DNA from: Leishmania martiniquensis | Lineage: Eukaryota; Euglenozoa; Kinetoplastea; Trypanosomatida; Trypanosomatidae | Direction: 5' to 3' | DNA length: 64,000 nt | Assembly: GCF_017916325.1 (NCBI RefSeq) | Contig: NC_090164.1 | Location: 787,501-851,500, forward strand | In this document: positions 39,620 through 50,244 of the stretch, one piece after another | Layout of the letters: each line of letters starts with the position of its first letter | Position numbering within the stretch: the stretch's first letter is position 1 | Made by a program: the position numbers and the translations under genes | The notes under the pieces: generated by a model | The model's input: only the letters and a program-made list of their open reading frames with translations | Told to the model about the DNA's origin: nothing | Databases searched by the model: none

Positions 39620-40206
39620 GACGGTGTAGTCTCTCCATTTTCCCCTGCAGAGGCATGCGCCACGAGGGAGGGAGGGGTTGCATTTGTTGCGGCGTTTAGG
39701 CGTCAAGAGAGGTGCGAAGGTGCACGAAAACAAACAAGGCGCTGAAGTTCGTGTGGGGGCGTACGTGGGGCTGAAGGCGGAATAGTAGGTAGGGGGTAAC
39801 GCATCAGGTGAAAAGAGAAAAGGGTTTGGGTGAGGGAGGCGGGTGGAGTGGAGTGGGGTGGGGTGGGCGGTGGCGTCATCGAGAGTGCCGATCGTTGTCT
39901 CGCTGCGTCACCAGCCGGCCAGTTGCGGGAAATGAACAGAAGCCCAAAGGTGATGCTCTCGGCGCGCGGCATTCAGCAACGCATACGTGCCCTGGAACTG
40001 GGGGCACCGTGCCCCATGGCCTCCTTGGCTGCATGGAATGCGTCTGGAAAAAATGACTACTTGCCAGTAAACGGTTAAGACCAAAGAGGCGACGGTGGCC
40101 GGACAACTTGAAGTCGTCGTACTACCTCGCATGGGGCACTTGCACCTACCCTTCGCACACACCTGCGTGCAGCTATGCGTTGCTCCTCGATTTTTCGCGT
40201 GTTATG
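39620..40206. other. Spacer, 3' flank of the farnesyltransferase alpha gene
   Basis: No gene seen. A GTGGAGTGGGGTGGGGTGGGCGGTGG stretch (about 39845-39872; longer than quoted motifs elsewhere) is the only notable low-complexity tract. Confidence 0.4.
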
Positions 40207-42477
40207 TCAGAGAGGATATCCGTAGCTGCGCCAAATAACGTTGAAGGCCTCGTGCTTCCAATACTTGAGGCGGATGGGGTCGGCTATCGTCAGCTGCTTC
40301 GCCTTGCTCAACGCAGCAGCCTCGTAGGCGAGGAAGTGGAGGACGACGTCATCCTGGCTGTCGCCTTGCTCTCCTGAGGCTTCTGCGCTCCTCTCCAGTT
40401 TGCCCCATGGGCACGGCTCTAGCCACTCCGGCCGGAGTCCCTCGCGGTACGCCTCCGGCGGGCGAAGCTTCTGCACCCTACGCCGTTGTGCAGCGGTCAT
40501 GTAAGTCAGCCACATTTCCTCCAGCATTGCCTGACAGGCGAGGTACTGCGCTGTGTCGATCTGGTGGAAGTTATCCAGCATGTACTGCGAACTACGCTCG
40601 TACAGAGACCGAAGCGCGGCAGTCGCCTGCGGCTTGGGCGCTTGTCCAGGTAAGCTGCTCGCATTGCTCGCCGCCACTGAGTGCAAGATGCGCGCCGCCT
40701 GCTCCTCCAGCTCCGTTACGCGGGGCTGAATGACAGTGTGCAACACCTGCTGCATGTGGCGCACCAGTGCAAAGCTCTCCATGTAGGTGTTTGACGGGAT
40801 GCGGCGCTGGCGTTCACGAAGGAGATTCACGAGCTGCGTCGAGGGGGAGACAGTGCCGACTTCGGCGTCGGCGCGCAGCTCAGAGCTCGTGAGTGCCGTC
40901 GTTGAGAGCAGAGGGGCTTCGACGAGGTAGCGCTTCAGCTCCTCACTGCCGTCTATACAGACGTCCTCTGCTGCCCACACATGCAGTCGCGTGGCGAGTG
41001 TGTGAAAGAGTAAAGTGACCGAGCGGGCGTGTGTGTAGGCGGCCTCGTTGGTTGGGTCCACATACAGCCACTGCATTGCGTAGTCCAGCTCCACCGCGCA
41101 AGCGACATGCACGATACACTGCCAGCTCTCGTTGGTTAGGGGCGCATCGAGGTCATTCGCGCCATCGCCACAGCAGAACTCCCGCCAGAGGCGACGAAGC
41201 AGGGATTCCCTGAAAAGGGCTAAGCGGTGACACCAGGCAGAGTTGTTATGGCAGTCCTGATGAATCAGCTGTGCCGTGAACTGAAGCTCATCGGTGAGTG
41301 GGCTAGGCGGGAGAGTGGGGCGCAGCGCCACCGGCGCCCCGCTCCCCGCGGCGGTGATCCAGTCGGCGTGCGGCTTACAGCACAGCCCATCGCTCGCTAT
41401 CGCAGCCGTCACCACTCTCGCATGCTCCGTCAGGGCCTTCCGCGATGGCGGCGCCAGCAGGAAGGAGAACGCATGCACAAACCACGACAGGTGCAGCCAC
41501 GCGTGGTAGTTTTTCCCGTCCGCATGGCACAGAACTGCCCGCAGCGTCGGCCGCTCGTCGATCGCCGCGAAGTCAAGGCCGGCATGGCGGCGCAGGTAGT
41601 CGCTAAATATGGCCTCACTCGCCATTATGGGCACGCGCACGCTGCCGTCTTCTCCCTGCGGCACCGGCTTTCCGTTTGTGGCGGCGGCGGCGGCGTCTTC
41701 ACTGCACCGAGCATGAGAAAGGCTCTGCTGGAGAGCGTACGTGAGCAGCTCCCTTCGGTGGTGCCAAACTTGGAAGTTCTTGTGATACAGTCGCGTGAAA
41801 CAACCGACCGCCATCAGCTCCCAGTGTACTGCACGCCATGGACTCAGTTGGCCTTCCCACGCAATATCGGCGCGCGCAGGCAGCCAGTGCTGCGCCGTCC
41901 GCCTCAGCTTCTTCTCTTTTTTGCCCATGTCCCGCAGCGTCGCCTGACTTGCCGCCTGTGAGGAGGTGCGGGAAAGGATGACTGCCGGTACCGAAAGTGC
42001 GGGCAGCGCGTCACGCGTCGCCTGCGCCAGCACCAAAGGTGACATGATCACATCGCGTCGGTCTTTCCACACGGTGTAGTTGGAGATGCACTGGCGAAGC
42101 GCAAAGGCCAGGAGAAGGAACCAGCGTGCCGCGGAGGTGTGAATGGTGCGAATGACAGGCGGCCACGCACCGCTCCCGCATCGCTCATCACGCACCGGGA
42201 GTGCTGCGGAATATTCCAGTTGACCTCGGAGTGCGCGGTAGACGCCATAGATGAAGCTGAAGTTGGGTGAGTACTTAATCCTCGCGACGGGGTGCTCGGA
42301 CGAGGCGCTCGTATTCTCGTCCACGGGTGTCACACCTTCGGCAAGCGGCATGAAGGTCTCTACGCAGGCCAGCTGATAGAGCCTTTCTCCATCCTCGGAA
42401 CTCTCCGAATGGGCGTCGGAGGCAGCCACCGAAGACGCTTTCGATGACGAGGAGGAGCTCCAGCTGGGGCGGCTCAT
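40207..42477 (-). CDS. Protein farnesyltransferase alpha subunit
   Basis: From MSRPSWSSSSSSKASS it has 756 residues, about twice the animal length. Prenyltransferase alpha (PFTA) repeats are clear: NYTVWKDRRDVIM, NFQVWHHRRELL, NYHAWLHLSWFV and NNSAWCHRLALF, each with the family Trp and mostly the following Arg. Before them, YSPNFSFIYGVYRALRGQLE matches the conserved 'Y...F...Y.YFRA' helix of the subunit. The extra length comes from insertions between repeats and a long helical C-terminal half. With the beta subunit it attaches farnesyl to CaaX proteins in the cytosol and is shared with geranylgeranyltransferase I in other eukaryotes. Trypanosomatid enzymes are known to be enlarged. Confidence 0.85.
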   Translation of the reverse strand: MSRPSWSSSSSSKASSVAASDAHSESSEDGERLYQLACVETFMPLAEGVTPVDENTSASSEHPVARIKYSPNFSFIYGVYRALRGQLEYSAALPVRDERCGSGAWPPVIRTIHTSAARWFLLLAFALRQCISNYTVWKDRRDVIMSPLVLAQATRDALPALSVPAVILSRTSSQAASQATLRDMGKKEKKLRRTAQHWLPARADIAWEGQLSPWRAVHWELMAVGCFTRLYHKNFQVWHHRRELLTYALQQSLSHARCSEDAAAAATNGKPVPQGEDGSVRVPIMASEAIFSDYLRRHAGLDFAAIDERPTLRAVLCHADGKNYHAWLHLSWFVHAFSFLLAPPSRKALTEHARVVTAAIASDGLCCKPHADWITAAGSGAPVALRPTLPPSPLTDELQFTAQLIHQDCHNNSAWCHRLALFRESLLRRLWREFCCGDGANDLDAPLTNESWQCIVHVACAVELDYAMQWLYVDPTNEAAYTHARSVTLLFHTLATRLHVWAAEDVCIDGSEELKRYLVEAPLLSTTALTSSELRADAEVGTVSPSTQLVNLLRERQRRIPSNTYMESFALVRHMQQVLHTVIQPRVTELEEQAARILHSVAASNASSLPGQAPKPQATAALRSLYERSSQYMLDNFHQIDTAQYLACQAMLEEMWLTYMTAAQRRRVQKLRPPEAYREGLRPEWLEPCPWGKLERSAEASGEQGDSQDDVVLHFLAYEAAALSKAKQLTIADPIRLKYWKHEAFNVIWRSYGYPL

Positions 42478-44553
42478 TGTGCTGCGTGGGGCGCGCGCGT
42501 GAAGGCGTATAAGATGATGGAAGACGGGGCGCCGAACGAGGAAGAGGGGTGGGGAAGGCGAAAAAAAAGGAAGAGGGACATACACGGGTGTGGCGCGAGG
42601 AGAGGCGCCGTCGACCTGCGCTCGGCAGGGAGTGATGGGCGAGTAAACCGCACCCTTTCCATGTGGTCATGTCCGCCACGGGGAAGAAAGTGGGTGATGG
42701 AGGAGAGGGGGTGATGGAGGTCGGGTCCGTGAAAGGTCTGAGACATTTAGAGGGCTTTCCATGGCCTCGCGCGCATTGTCCTGGCGTTGGATACGGAGAG
42801 GCCGGAATTCCCCACCGGAGGAAGAGAGGAGGAGCGGGGGGAGGCGCGCACACACACACACTCACATACACTTAACGCGCTCTCCCTCTCTTCCGTTCTG
42901 CGCCACGCGGCCCCATCGTTCGTTTACTCACTTCTTGTGGAGGAGATCACTACAGTTGGACTGCACCGATTGGACGAGTGAAACCTGGACGCGTGTCAGA
43001 TGGCTTTCTACTGGTCGACAACGCCGCGGCAAGCACGCATACAGACACATTCGACAGAGGAAAAGAAAGAGCGAGCGTCATGTGTGTGTGTGCGCGCGTA
43101 TGAAAGGGGAAGGGGAGGGGGAGTGAAACATAAAATACACAACGAGAATAAGGGCATTGACACAAGAGAAATCGACGACAGAGCTGAAAAAGAATCTGAC
43201 CGAGGCGTCACCGCACAGACACACGCTCAGGCATGACTGCAGACACACGCTAAGATGAAACATGGACAGCGGTCCTTTCGAGATGGGGGAGGGGGGAGGA
43301 CAAAGATGCGAGCTCGCCTTCCCGTCTCCCCCCTCACGCCTTCTCCACCCGTCCGAGTCTCGCGCGTGTGTGAGGAGTGCCGAAGTCACAAACAGCAGAT
43401 GTGCACAACAGCGAGGGCGAAACGTAAGAGCACGAGGCTACACAGAGGGAGACACACACACACACAGAAAGAAAGATCGATGAAGCATTCCTAGACGAAA
43501 AAGAGAGACAGATAGACGGGGAAGGGAGAGCTGGCGGGCACCGCCCGGTATCAGCAGCGATACCCTCCCTCCCCCTCGTAAGTTTTTGCGTTCTCTTTGC
43601 ATGTCCGGTGTTCCTTTACGACGCCAACAGTTAATGCGTCGCAGTACCCTTTTTGATGGTGCCACCTAAACGGTGGACCCAGTGGAGGTGGGGCTGCTAG
43701 CAGCCGATGCGTGCAGGCGTTGCAAGGAAGAGAAGGGGGAGAGAGAGGTATGAGAGACAGCAACTGTGAGCCGGCTCACCCTCCGCCTCTCTGGCCTTTC
43801 CAGTTACATACACACACGCACACACACAGGAGCGGGCGAACAAGGTGTCCTTGTCAAGCGGGATGGCGGCGAAGGTCCTCCTCTTTTTATTCCACTGCCT
43901 GTTAACATGTCATGCACAAGGGCAAGAAAAACGCGTTGGTCAGCGCATACACGACAATACGCGCTGACTAGCCGTCGTGATGTACACACGAGCAGAAAAA
44001 AAATGCCACCCACGCCATGTCCATTTGCGGATCGACCGAGGAACACACGCAGCCACGTGAGAAGAGAAGACGCCTCAACCCTCTCCCCATCGCTTCCTTC
44101 GACACACAAAGAGGGCCAAATCAACAGATGTTGCATGGCAAAGAAAGCGTGCGTGAGTGCGCCGACAATCTCGATTTGTGTATTGCAATCGGGAAAGAAA
44201 GAAAAAAAACGGTGAGAGCCCCAGTCAGGGGGCAGTGAGATGGAGGGAGGCCATGACGGGCATGTTTCCATGATCCGTTCCGCTAAACGGCAGCAGCGAC
44301 AGTTCACCTCTCTATCGTATACCTCCGCGATTCCCCACAGCCTAACCTTGCCAAAGCACCTGGAAGGCAATCACGAAGACTCAGTCGCAAGGAGAACGTT
44401 GGAGGCATCACCAACGACGAAAGCAGTGGGGAGAAAGTTGGTGCACTCTTCCTTAGAGGCCGGCAAGCGATTCGGAGGAGAGGCGGTGCTGGGTGGGTGC
44501 GAAGACAGAGCGGAGGCATTGGAGCAGAGCCCGCATCAGGAGACGCCGCGCGC
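42478..44553. other. Spacer with CA/TG microsatellites
   Basis: About 2 kb without a convincing gene. CA runs at about 42849-42861, 43452-43466 and 43810-43829, a TG run at 43081-43091, and A-runs near 43997-44004 and 44204-44210. The longest frame (188 codons, minus, 43804-44370) has no motif. Confidence 0.45.
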
Positions 44554-46260
44554 TTATGCCAGCGTCTTGGCGTACATGTCGTTGCCCTTGTCATCGACAA
44601 CGATGAATGCCGGGAAGTTCACCACCTCGATCTTCCACACCGCCTCCATGCCGAGTTCTGGAAAGGCGAGGCATTTCACCTCCGTGATCGAGTCCTTGGC
44701 AAGTATGGCGGCTGGACCGCCAATGCTGCCGAGATAGAAGCCGCCGTGCTTCTTGCACGCGTCTGTCACCTGCTTGCTGCGGTTCCCCTTGGCGAGCGTG
44801 ATGTAGCTACCGCCGTGTGACTGAAAGAGGTCCACGTAGGAGTCCATGCGGCCGGCCGTCGTAGGACCGAAGGAACCAGAGGCGTAGCCCTCCGGCGTCT
44901 TGGCGGGCCCGGCGTAGTAAATCGGTGACGTCTTCATGTATTCCGGCAGCGGCTCGCCGCTATCCAGCATCTCCTTGATCTTCGCGTGGGCGATATCGCG
45001 GGCTACGATAAGGGTGCCGCTGAGCATAACACGGGTGCCGACTGGGTACTGGCTGAGCTGCTTGCGTACCTCGTCAATGGAGCGCTTCAGGTCGACGTTC
45101 ACGCTCGTGGCGCTTAGGTGCGATGCCGGGATGTCAGGCAGGTACTGCGCTGGGTTCTGTTCCAGCTGCTCTATGTAAATGCCGTTCTTGTTGATGTGCG
45201 CAAGGATCTGGCGGTCCGCACTGCAGGACACCGCCAGGCCGACTGGGCAGGAGGCACCGTGACGGGGCAACCGGATCACCCGAGCCTGGTGGGCAAAGTA
45301 CTTGCCACCGAACTGCGCCCCGATTCCGCTCTTCTGCGCTACCTCCATCACGATCTTCTCCCACTCAAGGTCGCGAAAGGCGCGTCCGTACTTGTCGCCG
45401 GTAGTCGGGAGCGAGTCGTAGTAGCGGCAGCTGGCCAGCTTCACTGTCTTCATGGTCATCTCGGCGCTCGTGCCACCGATGACGAGCGCGATGTGGTACG
45501 GTGGGCAAGCAGCCGTGCCGAGGCTCTTAAGCTTTTCCTCGATGAAGGCGCGCAGTGACTTGGGGTTGAGCAGCGCCTTCGTCTGCTGGTAGAGGAACGC
45601 TTTATTTGCCGAGCCTCCGCCCTTGGCAATGAAGAGGAATTCGTAGTCACTTCCGGGTACCGCGAGCAGGTCGAGCTGGGCGGGAAGGTTGTCGCCGGTA
45701 TTGCACTCCTTGAACATGTCCAGCGCGGCGGTTTGACTGTAGCGCAGATTGTGGTACCTGTAGGCGTTCCACACACCCTTGGAGAGGTATTTCTCGTCCT
45801 CACCGCCGGTCCAGCAGAGCTCGCCACGCTTGCCGAGCACGATGGCCGTGCCGGTATCCTGGCACGAGGGCAGCACGCGACCGGCCGCAATGCAGGCGTT
45901 CTTCAGCAGCGTTGTGGCAACGTAGCGGTCGTTGTCGGAGGCTTCGGGGTCCTCCACGGCGCGGCGCCAGCCCTCGAGGTGATCCTTTCGGAAAAAGTGG
46001 TGCACATCCGAGAATGCGCGGTGGGCGACGATAGTGAGGGCCTCTGGGTCTACCTTTAGAACTTTGCGCCCGAACACCTCCACCTCCTCCACGTATTTCT
46101 CGCTCCCCTCGAGCCTCGTGTACTGTGTTTGGTGGTGATGCGGGTCCGTGGGCTGGAAGATGGCGGAGAAGTGGAAGTCTTTGTTGACGGCGGCCGTGTC
46201 CTCGATGTCTTTGATACCCGCACGCTGACACCCGATCTCGCACTGGTCGCACAGAGACAT
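44554..46260 (-). CDS. Fumarate hydratase, class I (cytosolic type)
   Basis: The protein has 568 residues with an ATG start. It catalyses reversible hydration of fumarate to malate using an oxygen-sensitive 4Fe-4S cluster. The three cluster cysteines are seen at 133 ([10 protein letters not shown]), 252 (TAACPPYH) and 346 (LAVSCSADR), the same numbers known for the cytosolic Leishmania enzyme FH-2. The C-terminal beta domain includes [15 protein letters not shown] and GPTTAGRMD, class I signatures. The N-terminus ([15 protein letters not shown]) lacks a mitochondrial presequence and the C-terminus lacks a glycosomal SKL-like signal, so a cytosolic location is expected. The mitochondrial paralogue is not in this window. 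Confidence 0.95.
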   Translation of the reverse strand: MSLCDQCEIGCQRAGIKDIEDTAAVNKDFHFSAIFQPTDPHHHQTQYTRLEGSEKYVEEVEVFGRKVLKVDPEALTIVAHRAFSDVHHFFRKDHLEGWRRAVEDPEASDNDRYVATTLLKNACIAAGRVLPSCQDTGTAIVLGKRGELCWTGGEDEKYLSKGVWNAYRYHNLRYSQTAALDMFKECNTGDNLPAQLDLLAVPGSDYEFLFIAKGGGSANKAFLYQQTKALLNPKSLRAFIEEKLKSLGTAACPPYHIALVIGGTSAEMTMKTVKLASCRYYDSLPTTGDKYGRAFRDLEWEKIVMEVAQKSGIGAQFGGKYFAHQARVIRLPRHGASCPVGLAVSCSADRQILAHINKNGIYIEQLEQNPAQYLPDIPASHLSATSVNVDLKRSIDEVRKQLSQYPVGTRVMLSGTLIVARDIAHAKIKEMLDSGEPLPEYMKTSPIYYAGPAKTPEGYASGSFGPTTAGRMDSYVDLFQSHGGSYITLAKGNRSKQVTDACKKHGGFYLGSIGGPAAILAKDSITEVKCLAFPELGMEAVWKIEVVNFPAFIVVDDKGNDMYAKTLA

Positions 46261-47239
46261 GATTGAGGCGGGTCGGGTCGACAGTCAAGATGGGAGAACC
46301 TAAGTTGACGAAGAAAAAAAGCGACGGGAAAATGTATGGTGCAGCTTAATATATACATATATATGCATATATATACATGTGTGCGTGTGTGAAACGGTGG
46401 GCGGAGCCCGCGCAGGTGTTACGGGGTTGAGCAAGAAGGCAATGGAAAGGGGGAGTGCAGAGTTGCCTCACAATGGCGAACCGAAGAGGAAGCGAACCGC
46501 TGCGCAGGGCAGAGAGAGGGGCGCTTTCGCTGTGGTGGCGGCCTGCGCCATAGTGTGAGGGGGAAAGAGGCATAGGGAACGCAGGGAGGAAAAGCCGAAG
46601 TCAGGGAAGCACGCGGCGACGCGCACCTGTGAGTTCGGCTCTCCTCTGCCCTCCTCCCCCAACTTTCTCTCTCCCTCCCTCTCAGATCGGGCGTACCCGC
46701 CGTCAGGCCTCACGATGGCTGTGCATTTGTGCGGCTTTTCTTCTCCGTTCGCCTTCCCACATTCTTCCGCCCTCTCCATCGGCGTGACGTGAGGGCAACG
46801 CGCTTGCCGAGGAAGAGGAAGGCGGGGTGGGATTCAGGTTGGTGAAAGGCTCGCGTAGTGGCGAGCGTGAGCGCTTCGATCCCCTTTTCATGAACTGCGC
46901 TCCCCACCCCTCAGCATCAGCAGATGCTGCCCCTCGCTTGCCGAAGCGTCACCTTTAGCGCATGTGTGGGGCTGTCTACCACCACTCGTCGCCGTCGACT
47001 GCGCTCGCTCTAGGTGCGCACATCCATCACCACGCAGGACTCGTTTGCACTATGCACTCTATTTTTTTCACGCAGCCGTGTTGCCCGTATGCCTGTGCAT
47101 GTACATGTGTGTGTATGGGGGAGGGGGGTGGCGGCGTGCCTTGCCTCTCTGAACATCAACAAGAACACTGTCTGTGAAGTGAAGAACGACCCGTGACAGC
47201 CCAGTGCCCACGCTATCACCGCGCTCCCTTTTTTCTTCG
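46261..47239. other. Spacer upstream of fumarase
   Basis: No gene seen. A TA-rich palindromic run (46349-46380) lies 90 bp from the fumarase ATG; pyrimidine tracts in the sense strand continue to about 46700. Confidence 0.45.
46349..46380. repeat. TA-rich palindromic repeat
   Basis: ATATATACATATATATGCAT and its continuation form overlapping inverted repeats in the 5' flank of fumarase. Read directly; function unknown. Confidence 0.8.
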
Positions 47240-50040
47240 GTCATACTCAGCCAGCATTGGCTGAGGCTTCACGAGTGGATGTAGGGTTACAGCGTTTGCC
47301 TGCGCGCGGCGAAGATGTCCGAAGACTGGCGCTGGGAATACCCTCGGCGTCTTCTTACGGGGACGCGGTACGTGAGGTCAGCAAAGTGGACGCGTGCGCC
47401 TGTCATACGAGTGGCTTCCGCTCCGGAGTGCTCGTGCGTTGCCCTTTGGCCTGAATGATGATGAGCAACACATCTGATGCCGTGGGCAGCCCCAAAGGCA
47501 CCTCCCAGTCCGGGTTCGTGGCGGTGAGCGTGAGCTCGGCGCGAGGTGACCCGCAGAGATCAGTTCTCCCCATCTGACGACGCTTGCTCTTGTACCCTCG
47601 ATCTGGTGGACGGCCGCGGCGATGGCGACGGCGACGGAGCCGGGTAGACTCATCACTGTGCTGGGTTCATACCTGGCACCCTTTCATTTGCCCAGCAAGG
47701 ATGTACACATAGCCTTGAGAGTGTCCAGCGTAGAGCATGGATCGTGAACGCCAACCAGAGCAGCGCAACGACCTCCACGTACCTCATCAGTCAGTAAAGG
47801 TGTACAACGTTCGCAGATGAATGCCTCAAGCTCGCGCGCGCCAGCTTGCTCTCGCCGAGTGGAATCCAGTTGGCCACTTTCACTGCATTGGTGCTCTTGG
47901 CGGTAAGCGGCTGGTGCTTTGGGGATGCCCAGTCGTACAGCCAGGACAAATAAGCCGCGCCGCTACCAATGCCACTAGCTTCTGGTGATTCTGTCACTGG
48001 CCTCCGCCATCGATTGACGCTGCCATGGGCCACTGTGGAGAACACAAAAATCGCAGCCACGGGAGCAGGAGACTCACCACACTCTCTGATCGCAGGCGCC
48101 ACGTCACATTCAGATAACCGAAGAGCCCAGCCGCCACCGACGGCGACCCTCGCCTCGCGCCTCCCAAAGGTGCCTGGGCAGCGTCTTAGAGGGCGCCCCG
48201 TACCGCAGGCAGAAGGGGACGAGAGGTGACACGCGGGACTGTCTTGTCCAAACGCATACATTGTACACGCAGAGAGTCGGGGCAGCGAAGCGAATGCGGC
48301 AACGCACCAAATTTTCTGATGTGGGACCCGAGCACATCAACCCCTACCGGGAGCCGATGACGTGGGCACACGCACACGTACGACACCAGCTTCGTCTTAG
48401 CTTGCAGCCACTCGCTCAGCTATGCTGAGGCCTGCCTGACTGGTGGGGGCACGCGATCCTAGTGCTGAAGTCAGTGCATTTATCATCATCTTCGCGGGCT
48501 GACCTTCGCACAGACCACGACCGCGATAAAGGTGGCATAGGTACGATAAACCCAAACTTTGCGCCGCAGTAGCTGCCGCCGCCAACCAAATCGAAAGGGT
48601 TCGCCAAGCCGGAGGGGTAGCTTAGCCTCCGTTTCTTTCAGCAAAGTTACCTCTGTCCATGTACCTACGGACTGACTGCTCTGACAGAACCTTCCGCAGC
48701 AATCTTGACTGCTGCGTTAGCGGAGCCTGCCGCAGCGACCGCCTGCTGAGCAGCACAGGACGGGACAAGATAAATCAGGGCCGCGGTTGGCCCTCATCGT
48801 TGATACTGCGCGCGCTGCCCACCGCAGTGGCATTGAGGAGATTCGCCCCATGGGGGGGGGAACTAAACGAAAATGCGATGGAGAAGAGGTTTCGATTTCG
48901 TCGCAGGTCCCCATCGCAGAGAAGGAGCACCCCATCCAGGGTGACGTGCTGGCGTATGTCGACTTGGCTTGGCGCTGTGCGGGGTGTGCAGGGAGCACCA
49001 ACAGCAGTGATGGCGCGGCGCGCAACGCCGTGACGGACTTTGGGGCGATCGTAGCACGCCGAGTCGGCTGTACCTTGCTTTCAGCTCCTCAGTTTTGGTG
49101 AACGTATCTGTGGTACCATGCGCTCTCTTTCTTCGAGAGGATCTACTCCCATCTTCCAGGATACCGGCCGCTACGACAACTTGTGAGCGGGGGCGGGACT
49201 GCGCAGCATCGGGCTCAGCGCCTGAATTAGAAGCACACGGATATCGGATAGCCCCAACAGCAGCTGCTGGGGTCGCAAGGAGGGAGTTGACGTGCGCGCA
49301 GAACAGACCCGACACTGTAGTGAGTCTACACAAGTGCTGTAGGGCGGAAGACATTGGGCTCGAGCGAGGGTGTCGTGCTACAATTCTCATCGTTGATGAC
49401 AATGTGCAGCAGCCGCCTCGGCAGAAATGAAGGTCTGCTGCGCGCGACACACGGGGAGTGCCACCTTCCTCCCTGCGGCATACGCGGCCGCGGCGCCCAA
49501 GCGCAGCCGATAGACTCCGGCGCACTCGAGAATATCATTCCTCACGCCACTAAATCGCCCTACTGCATTGCCGCCAGCATCGACCAGCACCGCGGAGGAC
49601 GAGCAGGGACTATCTCAAGGGCCCTTATCTCAGACAGCAGTCGGGCGTCCTGACAATGCGGCTGCCCTTGTTGAATTCCACCACCGCAGCGACGGTTGAG
49701 CATTGGTACGTTAACACAACAGCGACGACATGCAAGTATGCATGTGAGGCCCAGCAGTCCTTCCCTCACGTGATACGAGCCGCGTTCTGTCACTCGATGA
49801 GACAGAAGCAGACGTATATGTGGGAAAACTGAGTGGCAAGGTGGAAGAAGCTGCCAAAGCCTCTTGACCTCCTTCGCCTGCCGCACGCTGTCAATGGCAC
49901 TCAGTAGCTGCCCCAAAAGAACAGCACATATGCTGGAGGGAAGCGCCTGACGGGGCTAGCTCGATGAAGACTGCGTCCTCACCGCCATTGTTGCTATCAG
50001 CGCTTAGAGGTGAGCCACCACTCGTGAGCGCCGGTGAGGC
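47240..50040 (-). pseudogene. Decayed kinesin-like motor gene
   Basis: No long frame survives, yet the minus strand shows protein-like pieces in several frames. Around 48270-48238 is ACTMYAFGQDS, close to the kinesin P-loop lead 'ACxFAYGQTxxGK' with the GKT part destroyed. About 57 codons on (48080-48040) is ESPAPVAAIFVFSTV, matching 'SSRSHxIFxFxV' (switch I). About 75 codons later (47870-47836) is IPLGESKLAR, matching 'VPxRxSKLTR'. After a frameshift, 47764-47708 reads ALVGVHDPCSTLDTLKAM, matching the late 'xxISPxxxxxxETLxTLxxA' strand and helix. Order and spacing fit a kinesin motor. Stops and frameshifts are frequent. Limits, especially the 48.7-50.0 kb part, are inferred from lack of spacer-like microsatellites. 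Confidence 0.6.
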
Positions 50041-50244
50041 AGAGCGCGCCGCGTGCCGCGCAGCGGTTCGTCCGCGAAAACGAGAGGGAGATTCGGACCT
50101 TTAGAGCCTTCGGCGGCAGCGAAAAGAAGTTGTCTGACGTCCCCTCGGACTCACCGGCACACGGACACACGCTCCATCCGCGAGGGCTTCGTCACCGTTC
50201 CTTTCGTTTCTGCTCCCTCTTCCCTTTGCTTGCCTGTTTCCTCT
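50041..50244. other. Short spacer, 3' flank of the giant coiled-coil gene
   Basis: Nothing specific seen. Confidence 0.4.

Noticed and set aside
47240..50040. Ingi/DIRE-type retroposon remnant as explanation of the decayed region
   Set aside because: I looked for reverse transcriptase FADD/YADD and RNase H signatures and saw none, while kinesin landmarks occur in order.
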